64,000 nucleotides of DNA, from NCBI GenBank assembly GCA_002633025.1, contig NMRB01000360.1, positions 1,449 to 65,448 on the forward strand. The letters are read 5' to 3'. Shown one piece after another: positions 23,157-37,803 of the stretch. The notes beneath the pieces are model-generated. The model saw nothing but the letters and a program-made list of their open reading frames with translations. It did no database searches and was not told where the DNA came from. Numbering within the stretch: position 1 is the stretch's first letter; every line of letters starts with the position of its first letter. The DNA is from Notospermus geniculatus. Its lineage: Eukaryota; Nemertea; Pilidiophora; Heteronemertea; Lineidae. The position numbers and the translations under genes are program-made.

Positions 23157-26100
23157 ATTTATTGTACATAGTTCAGGCACACTGACCAATAGCGCGGATA
23201 GTGTACTATGCGATTCATACGGTGACATATCATGCTGAAGTTTGTTCACCAGGCTTTAATCTGCATAAAAATTATATTTCGTATTACGTAGCTAGCTGTG
23301 GATCATGCGTGAATTCGCGGTAATCCACAGGAACAATGTAATTTGCGCCTAATGAACACACTTGGTTGTTAGTTAAGCGAGTGATGTGACCATGTTGTGG
23401 TCACCACGCAACCAAGGCCTCGCCATGCAACCGACTATAGAATGTACTGTTGATATCCAACAAATCGTCATCTGTCGTCCTCTTCCAGTGTCGTGTATGG
23501 TGCATTAAAGGAAGCCGTCTGTTTACCATTGATTGAGAGTCGAACAACGATTTTTTTACCACAATCCTTCCTTGGTCAGGTTATTGCCACCGATATATGC
23601 CGCTGGCATTGCCTCTGTGATTTTGTCTTCACGTCTCTAACATACCTGCCTTAACAAACCTGTCTCCAACATACTTGTCAACCCCACTAATGACTTGGGA
23701 AGACCCAGAGGGCCGTACGCCATCAATTCAACTGTCGTATATGATGCAAACCGTGTGTGGATAAGCCTGCTCCAACGCAGTGATCAAAAAGACTCTGATA
23801 TCGCTGTAAGGAAATAAAATGATTTTAACACGAAATAGGGTTTCGATAACAAATTTCGTTTCTGGTGAGACATGCTTAGAGTACTGAGGAAATCTTTGTT
23901 AGTCTTGCCAATCTGATGGTGAATAAGTAATGAAGATGGTATGAATGGTACCAGAAATTGATTTCTGATGGTACCGTTGGTGATAATAGCAGGAACGGTC
24001 GCTAGGATCCTTCTGATCATAGAAATAATCCATCAATGGTAAATGGCAATGGTGATACTTTCCTAACGATTTCAAATTGGTGAATACAGGAAAATGTGAA
24101 CGTTTAAGGCTCGCAGGTGAAAGAAAAGCCATTGAAAAGCTTTATTAAAGACCTGGATGTGCGTGGATGGCATTGCTAGCTTCTGAATCCCAACAGGCGA
24201 GTTTTCCTTCCATTCCGTCGACATTCCAATAGATTGCTGACTGCAGAACTAGCATCATCAGCGACGGTACCCGTCGACACTAATGGTCGTCGCAGATTAC
24301 AAAGTTAATTCATAGCAACAGTCATATTAGTACTTGTCAATAGTGCTCTGTTTGATCTACAAATGGCGTGGGGTTATTCACAGTGAAAACCTGGCAAATA
24401 TGTCACTATTAAGTACGTACGACTACAAATGATTACTTAGGGCCTACTTAATGTTGCACAATCTAGACGGCTAGTTTTCAGTCATGGGTAGAACATGTTG
24501 GGTATACATTCGTCCTGACTGAAGATCTTATTCATTTTGCTCAACTCATATCTCAAATAGGTTGAACGTTCGTGTTTTTACCCCTGCATCAGTTCGATCC
24601 GATATCTCAGCAACGGATTTGTGTGTGACGTCAGGATGACGACAAACTGTGAAATGATGGACATGATTACAGCACGATAGGATATAAATGATGATTGAAA
24701 TACAGAAGAAACGAGAAACATTACACATACTCCAGTATTTTTTTGAAACCTGAGAACCATTAAACAAGGTGATCCATAAATCTCGTAACCTGAAGCTGTC
24801 ACCCATGGCAAACGGCAGAAGGGAGTACTTAAAGTCTCAGTTAGATAACGGATTAATGATACCTTAGCGGTGTACCACATTGTAAACCATATCATTTCCT
24901 CTATCGCCTAATACTATCCATCAATCTTGGCGTATAGTCAAAGAGAACAGACGATTTAAGGGAATGCTGCGTGAGACATGATGGTTACGTATCGTATTTT
25001 ACTTTCGCAGCGTGTGATCGAATGATGTGGCTCTTCCGTTCATTCTCCGAGTTAGCAATGCCGGTGTAAGAGTAAAGAATCTCCCCGTGTAAAAAGTGTC
25101 CGCTTCCATTGTTCATCACGGAATAATTTGGGGGCGTGAACACACTCCGTGAAGCCAGGCCTTTAACGAATTCTTAACTCATAGGAAGAAATATTGTTGC
25201 TGCAAGTGCCAAATTGCTTTGTACATTGATGATATATAATAAATGGCACGATGAATCTAACCTTTCCCCCGAGGCAGTCCTATTGATCAGACCCACCACA
25301 AGTCATCCGCTGATCTGATTGAGGTGAATGGTCGGGATGATGCGGTGTCTTTTTCACTATTGGGATACTCTGATAAGGTTAAGGGGTCAGTCATTGGCTT
25401 ATCATCAGCATCAAGGCCGAATAGATGTGATCTGACAGACTAGGAATCTGCAGGCGATATGACAAACAAGAATAACCGGCATGTATTTTGGGTTTGTTTC
25501 CTTTGCACGTGTACGAGCATTACGCTAGGCTGTCACCTCAGGGTCAGTCAGAGTGATCTTTCGTTTGCGATGGTCATTTTGTTGGCTGTAGTAGCCAGCC
25601 CATCGTGTCCCGATTCCCAGGCCAGGGCTGGCCAGAACTATGTGACCTGAAAATAACAGGTCCTGTTCATCACGTCGCTTTAATATAAGATGCCATTCAG
25701 TGACCTCTGTTTACTGATCTGATCGATGCAAATTGCTTCGGGATAGGTTATATCTTTTCAATGATGTAGTACTGTGTCTCTGTCGTGCATGATCATAAAA
25801 AGCTCATTCATCACTTTTTTCAATTCATTCGCAGACATGATCCGATCAGCGACTCAGGATCTGCTTTTTCCATTTACTTTCAAAAACCAGAAGTATAACT
25901 TCGGCCAGGTTTCGCTGGCAGTTTTCTGGAATTTGGTCATCTTGTCTGTCGATAAGCGAGGTATGCTGCGTTACCCAGTGAGAGTCCGGCTTTGTCAATT
26001 CGCGAAGATCTCCATCACCCCCTGGCATGCCGTTGGGCATCAATGGATAAAGGTCACACTTGTGGAGATACAAAGAACTGATGAAAGCACCGTTGCTCTT

Positions 26101-29100
26101 CTTTTACCACGGAATGTTCCCATCATTTGTTGCAAGGGGCATCATCAAAGTCCTTGAGGTCACACTGTTAGATGGGTTGCGAGACCTGATCAATGGTTTC
26201 TTTCTGTGGCTCGGAGCATCTCCTCACGACTTGGTAGGATGCTGTCAGGAAAGACCATTGTCATGCAAGGAAGATGTCAATGTCAATGTTGATTGAGATT
26301 TCGCTGACATGTATTTATTTGTGGCATTCGATTCTGTCATATGGTATTTCTACTGCCTCCTTTCCCTATGTATCTGTGCCAGGTTCAACTTTTCCACGCC
26401 CAATTTACCCTAACGTTTTCCACTGAAGATCCCAGTCCAGTAGAAGATCCTCCGTTATATCATTGCGCTTGATCATTGCTTCCAACTGCTGTACAAATGT
26501 GCCAGATTTCACGTGAACTTTTTTTCATTCAATCTCACGAATGAACACTGGCTATTGTATTAAACCGTTTAATCATCAGTGATTGTCAGCTGTATTTTTC
26601 AAAAGTATCAAATGCATTTGCACTAATGTTGTCGCTTGCCGATTCTGCGTGCCGCATTGTTATTACTCCGCTGTTGCCTTTCCTGTTGTACCAATATTGG
26701 ATTCAACAAATTTGATTTCACTTCATGATAGGAAGAAGCTCGCGTGAAGTCTTCGCCTGGGCTGTTCCAGTCCATCATCTCGTCGGGGATTCATGGCTCA
26801 CCTATTCTGATGCCTCAAACTGTACCCCTAATAAAACCGTCTTCCATTTAGTGGACAAGATTTGTCCCCTTGGGTCTGGTAGTCCAAAAGTGCCATCATC
26901 GAATGCTACGTTTCCTTCAATGGCTTGATTTATAGCAATATGAAAGCATTTCCGTACGGATCCGCCTATCACTCCACTACATGACGGAAGGTCACCTGGG
27001 GTGACGCCCGAGTCGTGACTCTCTCTCTGATCGTCTCTGTCGTCTGCCTCTTGAATCAGCTGATCAATTGAGCGAGAAATCATCGATGACATGAGCGTCG
27101 ACCCAAACCATCCAAATCTATCCGCTATTATGATCTGTTTCCATGGTAACTCGTCATGCCGATGCACCTCGTGGCAGAAAAAGAACCCCGTGTGATCAGG
27201 TCGGACACATCCAGAATATTGGTAAACATCAATATTATTTCCATTCCGCCCCTCTTTCAGGAACGTCCTCGTTGACGTGTTCTTCATGAATCGATTGATT
27301 CGGCATTTGGAGGGCGACGAATTCTGTATTTCTTCTGTACTTCGATAGTGATACCTGATTGAACAAAAGATTGGGTTGCTCTAGGTATATGCCGTCGACT
27401 CATCTACGTTCGTTTGAAGTTATGCTTATGGCTGATGGTGAGACGTAAACTGTCTGGATGTTCGAATATCGTTTGCATACGTTTTGTTTAGTTATCGTAC
27501 GATTCGCCAAGCAGTAGAGTCTAGCAGCCCGTCAACTTGGTACCGAAAAGTAACAGTGAGCATCTATCCGAAAGTGCAGTGAGTTCGCTTTTCCTGTATA
27601 CGGTTTGGAGGGCAGTGTCCTAACATCATTACTGCCCTCCGTACTTGACTTGATGCTGACGACGATTGGGGAACCCGTTCAAATTACTTCCAGCCTTGGT
27701 ACTACATCCCTTGTCCATCAACGAATGACCAGATTCAGGTTTCAAGCAGTTCTCATTATCCACTGGATATGAGTACAACACTGCGTTCAATCGATGCCCC
27801 CTTTTATCTATTATCAGTGATCATTCGGTACCACCGACACCGAAATCCTCCTCCTCTCCCAGCAGATTGCCACAGCTGTGCTATGTTGAAATAAATCACG
27901 GTCTGCGTACATCATTCACAGATCAATACATTGAAGTTGATGACAGAGGTCAGCCGCAACTGCGACGTGAGTCCGATCGGGGCCTAATGGCTAGTGTACC
28001 AATAAATTGGATACCGCTACGAAACCCTTCATATGTGAATGGAATTACAAGCGGAGTAGTATCATTTTTTGCCTCCGTGAATACGCTTTTGCTCTGTGAA
28101 TAAGGTTTTTTCCCGGTAAATTGGGAACTGCATGTGATTGGATTACTATCTCCTGTTGATCGTCTGCGTCGTGCGTGTGATCTGGTACCGGCAAGGTAAG
28201 GCTGTTATCATGAGTAGGAGTATAGCTTCTTCATCTATTGCTTCTAAGTTCTACTTTCCTAGAATAGCCGACTTGTAACGACATTGCCTCAAATTTGTCG
28301 CGGCCTTTTCCAAGTGCGTCTGTTGACCCCTACCTTGGGCAAAATGATCGAATAGTTGCTTCTCCCTGGAAAAGCAGATCTGCGCATATGTACATATATT
28401 GACTAATAAAATTTAAAAAGTAACATTCATATACCCTGGTTTGGATCAGTGACGGGCATGTGTCTGAGAGACCCGACTCTGTCATTAACCTGACGGGGTG
28501 CCTTTGCAAGCAAAGACAATCCCGATACCTGTGCATCTCGATCTGTCAACCTCTGCGAATTACACGGTGTCGGCGTCTAATTGACTCGTAATCACAACGG
28601 ACCCCGCGTATTATGTAGAAAATGCAAAAATAACTAACTTCCTTTATGAAATAATTAATATTAACGATCCGTGGATGTCTGTCGTCATTTTACGATGGCG
28701 GTTGTTGTCATGTTGGCATGGCAACTGATGAGACATGATCAAGAGGTTGATTATTCACAGCAAGATTGAGCAAGGGTTAGTGTATCCTTTTTTCATGACG
28801 TTTTGTGTTCAGGAAGTAATTTGTTGTGCAATCAGATAATAACAAACTGCGTAACACACACCTTGACAAAGCGTATTTCCTGATACACCATTCAACATAC
28901 AGTTGTACCGGATGTCGACTCTTCTCAGTCAAACGAATACGAAATGAAAAGGCGAAAGTTTTCTTTGATAAACAAGTCACGTATTGTACATTACAAAGAG
29001 ATAGACGAGAAAGATGAAACCCTCTTCTTTTTGAATCTTGAAAGGCGAACACGTTACATCGGTATGGTATCAGTAGCTTTTCTTCTGGCTTTCTGGAGAG

Positions 29101-30286
29101 ACCTAAGAGCGATCCAGACCATACCCGTCTCTCTCAAAATCACTCCTGGCAACAAAAAATAATTGCATTTTGGAGTGAGATCTGCCCTCCAGAATGCTAA
29201 CTGGTGGTCTTACACACCGTGTGAGTGTAATACACGACATCACACATCATGTACAGCAGGAGTTTATACTTCCGGACACGAACAACTACCAATAAAACAG
29301 CGACATGTTGTGATGTGGTGACCATTATGCAGTGATAACATTAAATGTATCTCCACACATTATTTGCGCGGGTAGCAATTCCGGTCAATTGATTGCGGTT
29401 GTATTGATGAACAATTAGCTAAACGGAAATGTATACTGTGCAAAGCAAGAACAAATCGAACTTTGTGGTTGCACTCTCTGATGTCGGTTACAATGATCGG
29501 AAATACGGTTGTTCAGGCTGCCCATGCACCTATCTTTTGGTTTTATTGGTGCTCGATTGCCATGTATGCACCAGAACTCACCTTCCTTTAATGCATCTGA
29601 AGGTCATTGCTTTTCACTACCGGTATCGTGATATACTTCCACGTTCCCCATATTCTCTCTTCCTTTATCTCTGTCTACGATGGGATCCTTTGCCATGGGA
29701 TATTGATTTGTAATTGATTAAGGCGCTTAAGGTTCGACTGACTCGGTGAGCTATCGTATGGAGATATGTCCATCAAATCTGGCTAATTCGAGTCATGATT
29801 AAATCAGTCCAAAAATATTCAAGGAGTAGGTCATTCTCTCTTCAACATCATAAGCTGCAATTTTCCCTCTTTTTGAGGCGCAACTCCTATCTCAACCTAT
29901 CTGCTCGTCTTCTTTTGTCATACTCCTCCAAAACAGACACTTGTATTGCATGTTCCTTCGGAAATACTAGTATATTTTGGCACTGTCAGCTTTCCCATGC
30001 TCTAGTGGGAAGTTGCGACTCGGATAACCATTGGTATTCTATTCGTGGCGCTTCGTATAGACCTTGTCAGCCTAAATCCTATTTATTCCTTTGATACTGC
30101 TGATGTCCATCTATCACCATGAAGCGAACAATGGCGGCAATCATGCCACAGGCAAGAGGATGATAAAATTATGTCACAAACGCATTTATAGATTGCCAAA
30201 CGATGACTGCATTATACGATTACATAGATACAGTGACTATGAGCAAGAGGGACATTGATGCGAGGATGGGACGTTTATCTTGATAA
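23157..30286. other. Intergenic, no gene recognised
   Basis: Contains several open frames of 90-160 codons. The longest, on the minus strand at 27287-26802 (161 aa), has no motif I recognise and no flanking exon chain. Nothing else can be supported. Confidence 0.45.
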
Positions 30287-31421
30287 CGTCAAGACAGTTA
30301 CCGTGCCGTTTTCAACAAATGAGCACTGGTTTTCTCTCGTAGATTCACGTAGGAATGAGGTGGAAGACAAAATGAACGCCTGGTTAGCAGCCAATTACAA
30401 CAAGCGTTACACCAATGCGAGCTGACCTTTACAAGATCTGGTCAACAGACTCAACATCTGATTTCTCACCCAGGTTTAAATCATCTTATGGGATCTGTTG
30501 ACGAGGCAATACCACGATTGGCTGCTTCATTAACTTGAGTGGCCGACCATCTCCTTGGTCCGGCACTTTGGAAAATCAGAAATGCTTTTGTACTAAGTTA
30601 CGAGGCCGTTGGGAGCCAATCCAGGACAACTACCCAAGCCTTTTTATGCTGTGGTAATTTATGGTGTGGGAAACTGGTGGCAAATTGTGATGAATCTTAG
30701 ATTTGAAGCTAAGGGTGTTACGGTTGTGACTTTATGTGAATGTATATGATTCCGCGGAAATTCGCAGTGTATTACGGGTGCCGTTGAGTTCGACTGCGGT
30801 CATTCCACTCAGATGTTGGCTTCCCGTGGTGCCGTTTTCGTTCTGTATAATGCGAGGTCTACAATGTACATCATTGGCACAAGTGATAAAATAAGTTATG
30901 CATTTCTCCCTTCTATAGTTCTATCAATTCGAACTGGCAATCGGCATATCGAATCCAGCTGACCAACCCTCCAAAGAGAACAGTCAGTTCGCTTTGATTT
31001 GCATATGATGCCTGTACCACAACCATTAGAGCTAAATTTGAAGCCCTAAGGCGGCGATAATCCAACATTAAAGAAAGTCGATTCTAAACTTGACGCCCTA
31101 ATAACCAAACCATGGCAAAAAGCTATTAGAGAATTTATTTGCGTGCGATTGATACTCGTCCGTTGTCTGTCTGTTTTTTTCTTCAGCAGACGATTTATTC
31201 TTTTATTCCAACATCGGCAAGGTAGATTAATCATAAATCTCTGTCAGTTGTAGTAAGCTTATCGAATTACAAATTGTGGCTTTGGCCTACGATGCCATTG
31301 AATAATCAATAACAGATACATGTCGTGAGCAATATGCCAGTGCTTTAGCAAAACGATTCCCATCGCCCACACGGTCTCACCGGCAAAATGAACCGAATAG
31401 TAATAGGTGTTCAAAAAGAAG
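30287..31421. repeat. First copy of an about 1.13-kb contig-end duplication
   Basis: Matches 31423-32552 almost base for base, with a few substitutions and small indels (for example near 30742/31878 and 30862/31996). It ends at the single N at 31422. It reads as overlapping contigs, or two haplotypes, placed side by side. Confidence 0.88.
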
Positions 31422-31422
31422 N

Positions 31423-32552
31423 CGTCAAGACAGTTACCGTGCCGTTTTCAACAAATGACCACTGGTTTTCTCTCGTAGATTCACGTAGGAATGAGGTGGA
31501 AGACAAAATGAACGCCTGGTTAGCAGCCAATTACAACAAGCGTTACACCAATGCGAGCTGACCTTTACAAGATCTGGTCAACAGACTCGACATCTGATTT
31601 CTCACCAAGGTTTAAATCATCTTATGGGATCTGTTGACGAGGCAATACCACGATTGGCTGCTTCATTAACTTGAGTGGCCGACCATCTCCTTGGTCCGGC
31701 ACTTTGGAAAATCAGAAATGCTTTTGTACTAAGTTACGAGGCCGTTGGGAGGCAATCCAGGACAACTACCCAAGCCTTTTTATGCTGTGGTAATTTATGG
31801 TGTGGGAAACTGGTGGCAAATTGTGATGAATCTTAGATTTGAAGCTAAGGGTGTTACGGTTGTGACTTTATGTGAATGTAGGCTGATTCCGCGGAAATTC
31901 GCAGTGTATTACGGGTGCCGTTGAGTTCGACTGCGGTCATTCCACTCAGATGTTGGCTTCCCGTGGTGCCGTTTTCGTTCTGTATAATACGAGGTCTACA
32001 TCATTGGCACAAGTGATAAAATAAGTTATGCATTTCTCCCTTCTATAGTTCTATCAATTCGAACTGTCAATCGGCATATCGAATCCAGCTGACCAACCCT
32101 CCAAAGAGAACAGTCAGTTCGCTTTGATTTGTATATGATGCCTGTACCACAACCATTAGAGCTAAATTTGAAGCCCTAAGGCGGCGATAATCCAACATTA
32201 AAGAAAGTCGATTCTAAACTTGACGCCCTAATAACCAAACCATGGCAAAAAGCTATCAGAGAATTTATTTGCGTGCGATTGATACTCGTCCGTTGTCTGT
32301 CTGTTTTTTTCTTCAGCAGACGATTTATTCTTTTATTCCAACATCGGCAAGGTAGATTAATCATAAATCTCTGTCAGTTGTAGTAAGCTTATCGAATTAC
32401 AAATTGTGGCTTTGGCCTACGATGCCATTGAATAATCAATAACAGATACATGTCGTGAGCAATATGCCAGTGCTTTAGCAAAACGATTCCCATCGCCCAC
32501 ACGGTCTCACCGGCAAAATGAACCGAATAGTAATAGGTGTTCAAAAAGAAGC
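31423..32552. repeat. Second copy of the about 1.13-kb contig-end duplication
   Basis: Starts right after N 31422 with CGTCAAGACAGTTACCG and continues past the duplicate into unique sequence after 32552. No gene recognised inside. Confidence 0.88.
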
Positions 32553-32611
32553 TTTTTGGGTAGTGGTATAGCCAGCGTGGAAATGGTTAACACTGCGTAA
32601 AAATCAGACAT

Positions 32612-32691
32612 TGGGTCATATGAATAAAGACGTGCATTTGTATTGCAAAGTTCAAGTAAAAGCATTTGCTAGTCTTTATTCATATAACCCA
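32612..32691. repeat. 80-bp hairpin
   Basis: TGGGTCATATGAATAAAGAC at 32612-32631 is complementary, with one mismatch, to 32672-32691. A small inverted repeat, function unknown. Confidence 0.7.
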
Positions 32692-32746
32692 TTACGTCGA
32701 TATACTACGACGATACTATATCATGTATGTGACGTTGGCCCTGTTC

Positions 32747-32897
32747 AGACGGAGTCGGTTCCACCCGGATCGAGGTCAGTTCCCTTGCTTTTGTGCCTGA
32801 AAAAGCCATCCGACCTGCACTCATTATCCTTCCCTTTTCATGGGTGAAAAAGTAAGTGAACTGGCCTCGAACTGGATCCAACCGACTTCGTGTAAAA
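32747..32897. mobile_element. MITE-like element with imperfect TIRs
   Basis: The left end (AGTCGGTTCCACCCGGATCG and following) is an imperfect complement of the right end (GGATCCAACCGACTTCGTGT), with about 35-bp arms. No coding content. Confidence 0.6.
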
Positions 32898-35800
32898 AGG
32901 TCTTACCTCTCTAAGGTTACAACATTGGTATGTTGGGACACACGTTGAATGGAAATAATGGTGTGCTTTGTCAGCGGAACTTGGAAAATATAAGAAAGTA
33001 AAAATAAGCACGTTGAATTGAAATCTGTGCTTGGAAGTGGCAAACGGATGACTGTCTACGACTTCCTTTGACTAGTGCAGCACGTCGGGGAATTGGGAAC
33101 TTCAAATGAAAATGAACGCTGGCATTAATCTGATTGCTGCAACTTCAGTTGTGTTCTCAGCGCCCGAGTTTGTCCAATGCAAATCCGCCTGCTTGCAAGC
33201 AATATTGTATCTGTCGGTTTATTCCCAGCTCAATCATACCTCCCCTCGACGTCGAACGATTCGCCATGTTTTTTTGCCTGTATCTATTTGATGTTGTAAA
33301 GAAGCCCTATATCTCCATTCACTGCTCAACAGACCTTTTTTCTCTGCGGTGTTCCTTTTTCCTTAGCCCCGGATGTAATCATGTGTGCTGAATGCTCAAC
33401 GAATTGTCCAAAGCTGTTATCTGTGGACATTATTTAAGGAGATAAACCAGATTTATAGCGCAATCTTGACCTCACAAAGTCTTGTGTTTCTTATACCATT
33501 CTTTTCTTACCATCCAATTCAAGGTGCATCGCTGCGGGCAGAATATCGTGGGGTCGCTGAAATTGATTTATCTAAATTGCGTTATTTAGTTAATCAAGGC
33601 ATTGGAATACCATTATCCTTTACCTATACAGCCTGTGGCTGTGTGTGAGAGATGGGTTCCAAGCAGGTGTGGAACATGTTGCACAGTGATGCAATTGCAA
33701 TGCCAAGGAGTTCACTGAGTCAAATGTCGTTGCTTTTTCACAGTGACCATCTTGACCCCAAAGAATCAAAAGTGCCGAATCTTTAGGCTGGTGGACGTTG
33801 ACCATTGCTTACTGAGAATTCATGATACTGGTGTATTTTTGTAATTAGGTTCACGATGCAGTGGTGTATTTTCACTGTTCACAATTACAAAATATATGTT
33901 AGGTTCTGTCTAGCTGGAACATGTCGTTCGAAAGCCATATTACCAAACCTTAAATGGAATTTTGTTCTGTTGACTCGATCACCATCATAGTCCAATCGAC
34001 GGCCAGAATTTCATTTCTACTGCATGACTGCAAAGCCTTCTCTAATATTCAGTATAAAAATCGATACATGTCTGGTTTGTTAGATCAGAGAATTTGCTGC
34101 GACCGTTCAACATGTTATGTAAATACATCGTCTTCAACAGGTGAACGAAACCTGCTATGGCACGAGTGGTCGGTCCCTGGCATGGCTGAAGCCATTACCC
34201 GGGTTTTCAATTTCTATCCGACAGAGCAATCCCTCAGTGAGTGTTCCCTTCTCTTCTTATCATATCCTAGGACATCATTCCCAGGAGTACCTTTCTAACC
34301 AACCTGTTTGAAATTTACACTATTAGGGATAAAATTTGTACTCTCAAACCCAAGAGGCTTCCATGAATATTACAGACGTAATTTCTGCGATTGTGTCAAA
34401 AAATATAAAAACATATTAAGCGTCGTTTCTCGAGATGTTTAACTCTCTTGTGGATTTTTGCCAAGATCGATCCTTTTGAAATCAGCTGTGTTCGTGGCAT
34501 TCTGACTAGAAATTCGCTGCCCTGATTAATAAGAAAGTGACATTGAAGTGTCGTTTTGCATAATGTTGTGTAATCTTGTTCTTTTTTGTTAAAGTAATGG
34601 GCTCTTCAATAGAACGTGGTTTAAATCATTAAGGACAATGAATGAATCAATTGTGAACCGTTTAATTTTGAATTTGAGATATTATATGGACGATTAAGAA
34701 ACATCACAGGAACGTCTGCATATCCAGTGATGAATTCATTGACAGGGCGAAGTAATATCAAGACAAGAAACCCTTTCAAATCAGGTCTGATGCTTGGTTC
34801 ATTAGAATTCATTCCTCACGTGTATCATGCATCAAACCCGCTATTCGCAACCAACGTTTGCCCAGAGTTGTTCTTAAAACATTTAGTGTAACCATTCATC
34901 TTATTGGCACAAGCGATAAAGTTTTTTCAAATTGGCCAATGAAAATCGACCATAGTGTTGGATGAGTACTGCAGGACGTGTTTTGGTTTGGAATATATGG
35001 TGTAGGTATTGGAACTTTGGAAGTTGCTGTTGAATGGTGGAAGCCAGTAGATTTGAAACTCAAGTGTTATAAAGAACCTTCGCAGTATTCATCTTAGTGA
35101 AGTATATAAGAAAATCTATTCCGTACTCTAACCCTGTTTGTATACATGTACATGTACATGTAAGTGTAGCAACAACTTATCACGTTAATCGCCAATAAAT
35201 ATTCAACCTCATTACGTGATGTATGAATGTGGTCGGTGACTGCGCGCAGCTTTAATCAGGCGTTGAATTGTCATCTGTTTTTATGATTGTTCAGACGATG
35301 GGATTCCTCGAGGCATTTTGCTTATCTGTAACCTTTGTTCTACATGGCCTTGATATCCTCCTGTTCTTCTCTTCGTACTTCGCTTGTCTGTTATTCGAAG
35401 CAGTACTTAATGTGACGTTGTCATCGATCATTGTTACCATTTCTCAAATCATATCGAAATTTTACAAACCCACGTCCACGGACAAACCAACAAAAAGAGC
35501 AACAGGTTTATCGTTAGCTGCAGTTTTGTCTTGGGAACGCTCGATTCTGCTTAGCACTGTCATGAGACCATGGTAGATCTGGCTGTCACCATCAAGGCAC
35601 CCCTAATCCATCACGATAAGATCTTGAACGCTGTCTTGAGGACGCGGCATTCGCTGAACCAGACATAACGTTCTCCCAATCATGGCAATGATTAGCACAT
35701 TGCGAATTCAGGGGAGACATGCGAAGTATCTAGAATAGAAATAACAATAGGGGCCAACTTCTTGTGACTTGTTCGTCATAAGTATTCGTCAGTTGTCTGT

Positions 35801-37587
35801 TCAAGTCGTTACATCACTCGAATAAAAGGATATTACGGATTTTGCTGATAATACTGTGTGCCTGCAGTGGCTGTGGTACTTCCGTAACTGTTGAGGCCAG
35901 ACACTGCAGCCAGATTAAAAATGACGTATTCTGCCCCACCCCACGTCGAGTCCTTTCTCGACCAAACCGCTGTGGGACTCGCCCTGGGGCCTGTCCTCTT
36001 AGTAAAGCTGTTCTCGACCAATTAGGATCTGGTGGTCCTCGACGTTCGTATCCTGATCACCTTTCTGTTAGTTTTGCTACTTCCTTGATTGGTCAGGAGT
36101 ACTATCATGGCTTTCGTATACTGTCGACGTTCCGATTGAAGGGGAGATGTCTGGTGATGAAGGGTCACCTTACGTTGCTGTTAACTGCAATTAATCAATT
36201 CGTTGTTCAGTGTTGCTTGCGGCAGCTACCTTTACCCAATCGTCGTCAATGAAACTGACATTGGCTGCCCGGCAACCCTGTGTTCCATCTATGTCAGTCT
36301 CGAGTTCGTATTTACGGATTTGTCAGTAGAAAGATTTCAGTTGATCAAATGGAGAACTCAGCGTCAAATGACATGAATGAGTGCAACACACCATGCACAC
36401 GGTTCCAGTACTGTGGAAGTCGCAGAGGGCAAAGATAATGCATGTGCCATTGTGGATAATGCACGTTGAATTCGATCTGCGTGAATTCCCATACTTAACC
36501 ACGTCGAATGTGGTAAAGATACTTTAGAAATAAAATCGTCTTATTTCGTTCCGATATCGAGCTTTAAGTCTGCCGAAATTATTAGGTTTACTGTCAACAC
36601 AATGGTCATCCTTCGGTTGACTCTTCATCAAGCAACAGTCAATACACACTTTCTCTGAGCAGCAAACATAACCGAGTTGGCTTCCCCACTAAACCTAATA
36701 GTAACACATTAGGTTTACCCTGTAGCCAACAACGTTTACCAAACACCAACAAACTCGACCATCAATCTATACGGTGACTTGGACATCAATCATATTTGAA
36801 TGGCGAGGGTTTGATTAAAGGATTAAAGCATACAAGCTGATCTTTAGTTTGCAGGATGGCATTGATGATCAGAAACCGGTGTCAAACAGATGTCAAGTTT
36901 GGGGCTGGTCCCACAGAATAAGTCATTCAAGGAAAAATTTATCAGAGAAAATGTGCGGTACTGTAGACTGCTTTGGAGTTTCTCTCAAGAGTACTTGTCG
37001 TTGGTTTACTAGATAATTATTTTCACGTACGTATGACAGCCACGTACAGAAATACTGCGGGAAGTAGGTTGAAGTTGCCAAGGAGAGAGAAGTTAATAGA
37101 GAGTTGTTGCCAGAGAGAGAACACTGCAGAAGAGTTACGTCGACGGTTGTCAATAGTCATCACCAGCCTGGCTCCATATTCGACACGAGAAGATCTCACC
37201 AATATAAACCTGTCATCAATGTACTGACCAGCCGGGAGGGACTGAGCTGGTTTTGATCGATAGGTCACACAACATCTGATTATTAGACTGATCCAGTTAA
37301 TAGAACACGTATGCTTCATGAAGCAAGGAGGCAGGCAACCGGTCAGAGGTAATACAGTGGTCAGAGTTCATACAACGTCTGAAGGATGGGAGATTAGGAA
37401 CGGGCCGGGCATGTATCAGTTCCTCTGGTAGACAGGGTGTCACGAAGAGCTCTTGTTTTAAAAAAATCAGGCCGACAGCTGGTTCGACGGATCTTTTTTG
37501 TCTGGTTAGTTTGTAAGACTCGTTAAACGATGTTCATAGATTGCAAAGTAACTTGCATTCTTCTGGGATTTTGACTTGAAAATGCCT
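32898..37587. other. Intergenic, no gene recognised
   Basis: Only short unassigned open frames, the longest 136 codons at 35842-36252 with no motif. ACATGTAC tandem steps occur at about 35146-35162. Confidence 0.45.
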
Positions 37588-37648
37588 GAAGAAAGACCCC
37601 GAGAGGGGATAAGAAGTCACTGGGGTTCTTACCGGGGTCTTCTTCACT
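37588..37648. repeat. Hairpin with a recurring core
   Basis: The outer stem GAAGAAAGACCCCG pairs with CGGGGTCTTCTTC. The core AGGGGATAAGAAGTCACTGG followed by a TTCTTACCGG string recurs at about 37913 and again in the duplicated block (about 39077), where the outer stem is lost. Confidence 0.6.
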
Positions 37649-37803
37649 TTCTCAGTGGGGGTTGAAAATTTGCGAATATCGGAGACGATTTATATTATAT
37701 TGTTTCACATTGTGTTTCGTTTTTTTGTGCTTTATTTTGTCAACCTAACTTGCTCCATCGGTTGCAAACAAACCGTAAAAACGGCTTCTCACACGTGATC
37801 CAA

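Noticed and set aside
25774-26157. 127-aa plus-strand open frame
   Set aside because: No motif, no splice partners, overlapping open frames on the other strand; chance is likely.
35842-36252. 136-aa Cys-containing plus-strand open frame
   Set aside because: Cys spacing fits no domain I know, no signal peptide pattern I would trust, and no flanking exons.
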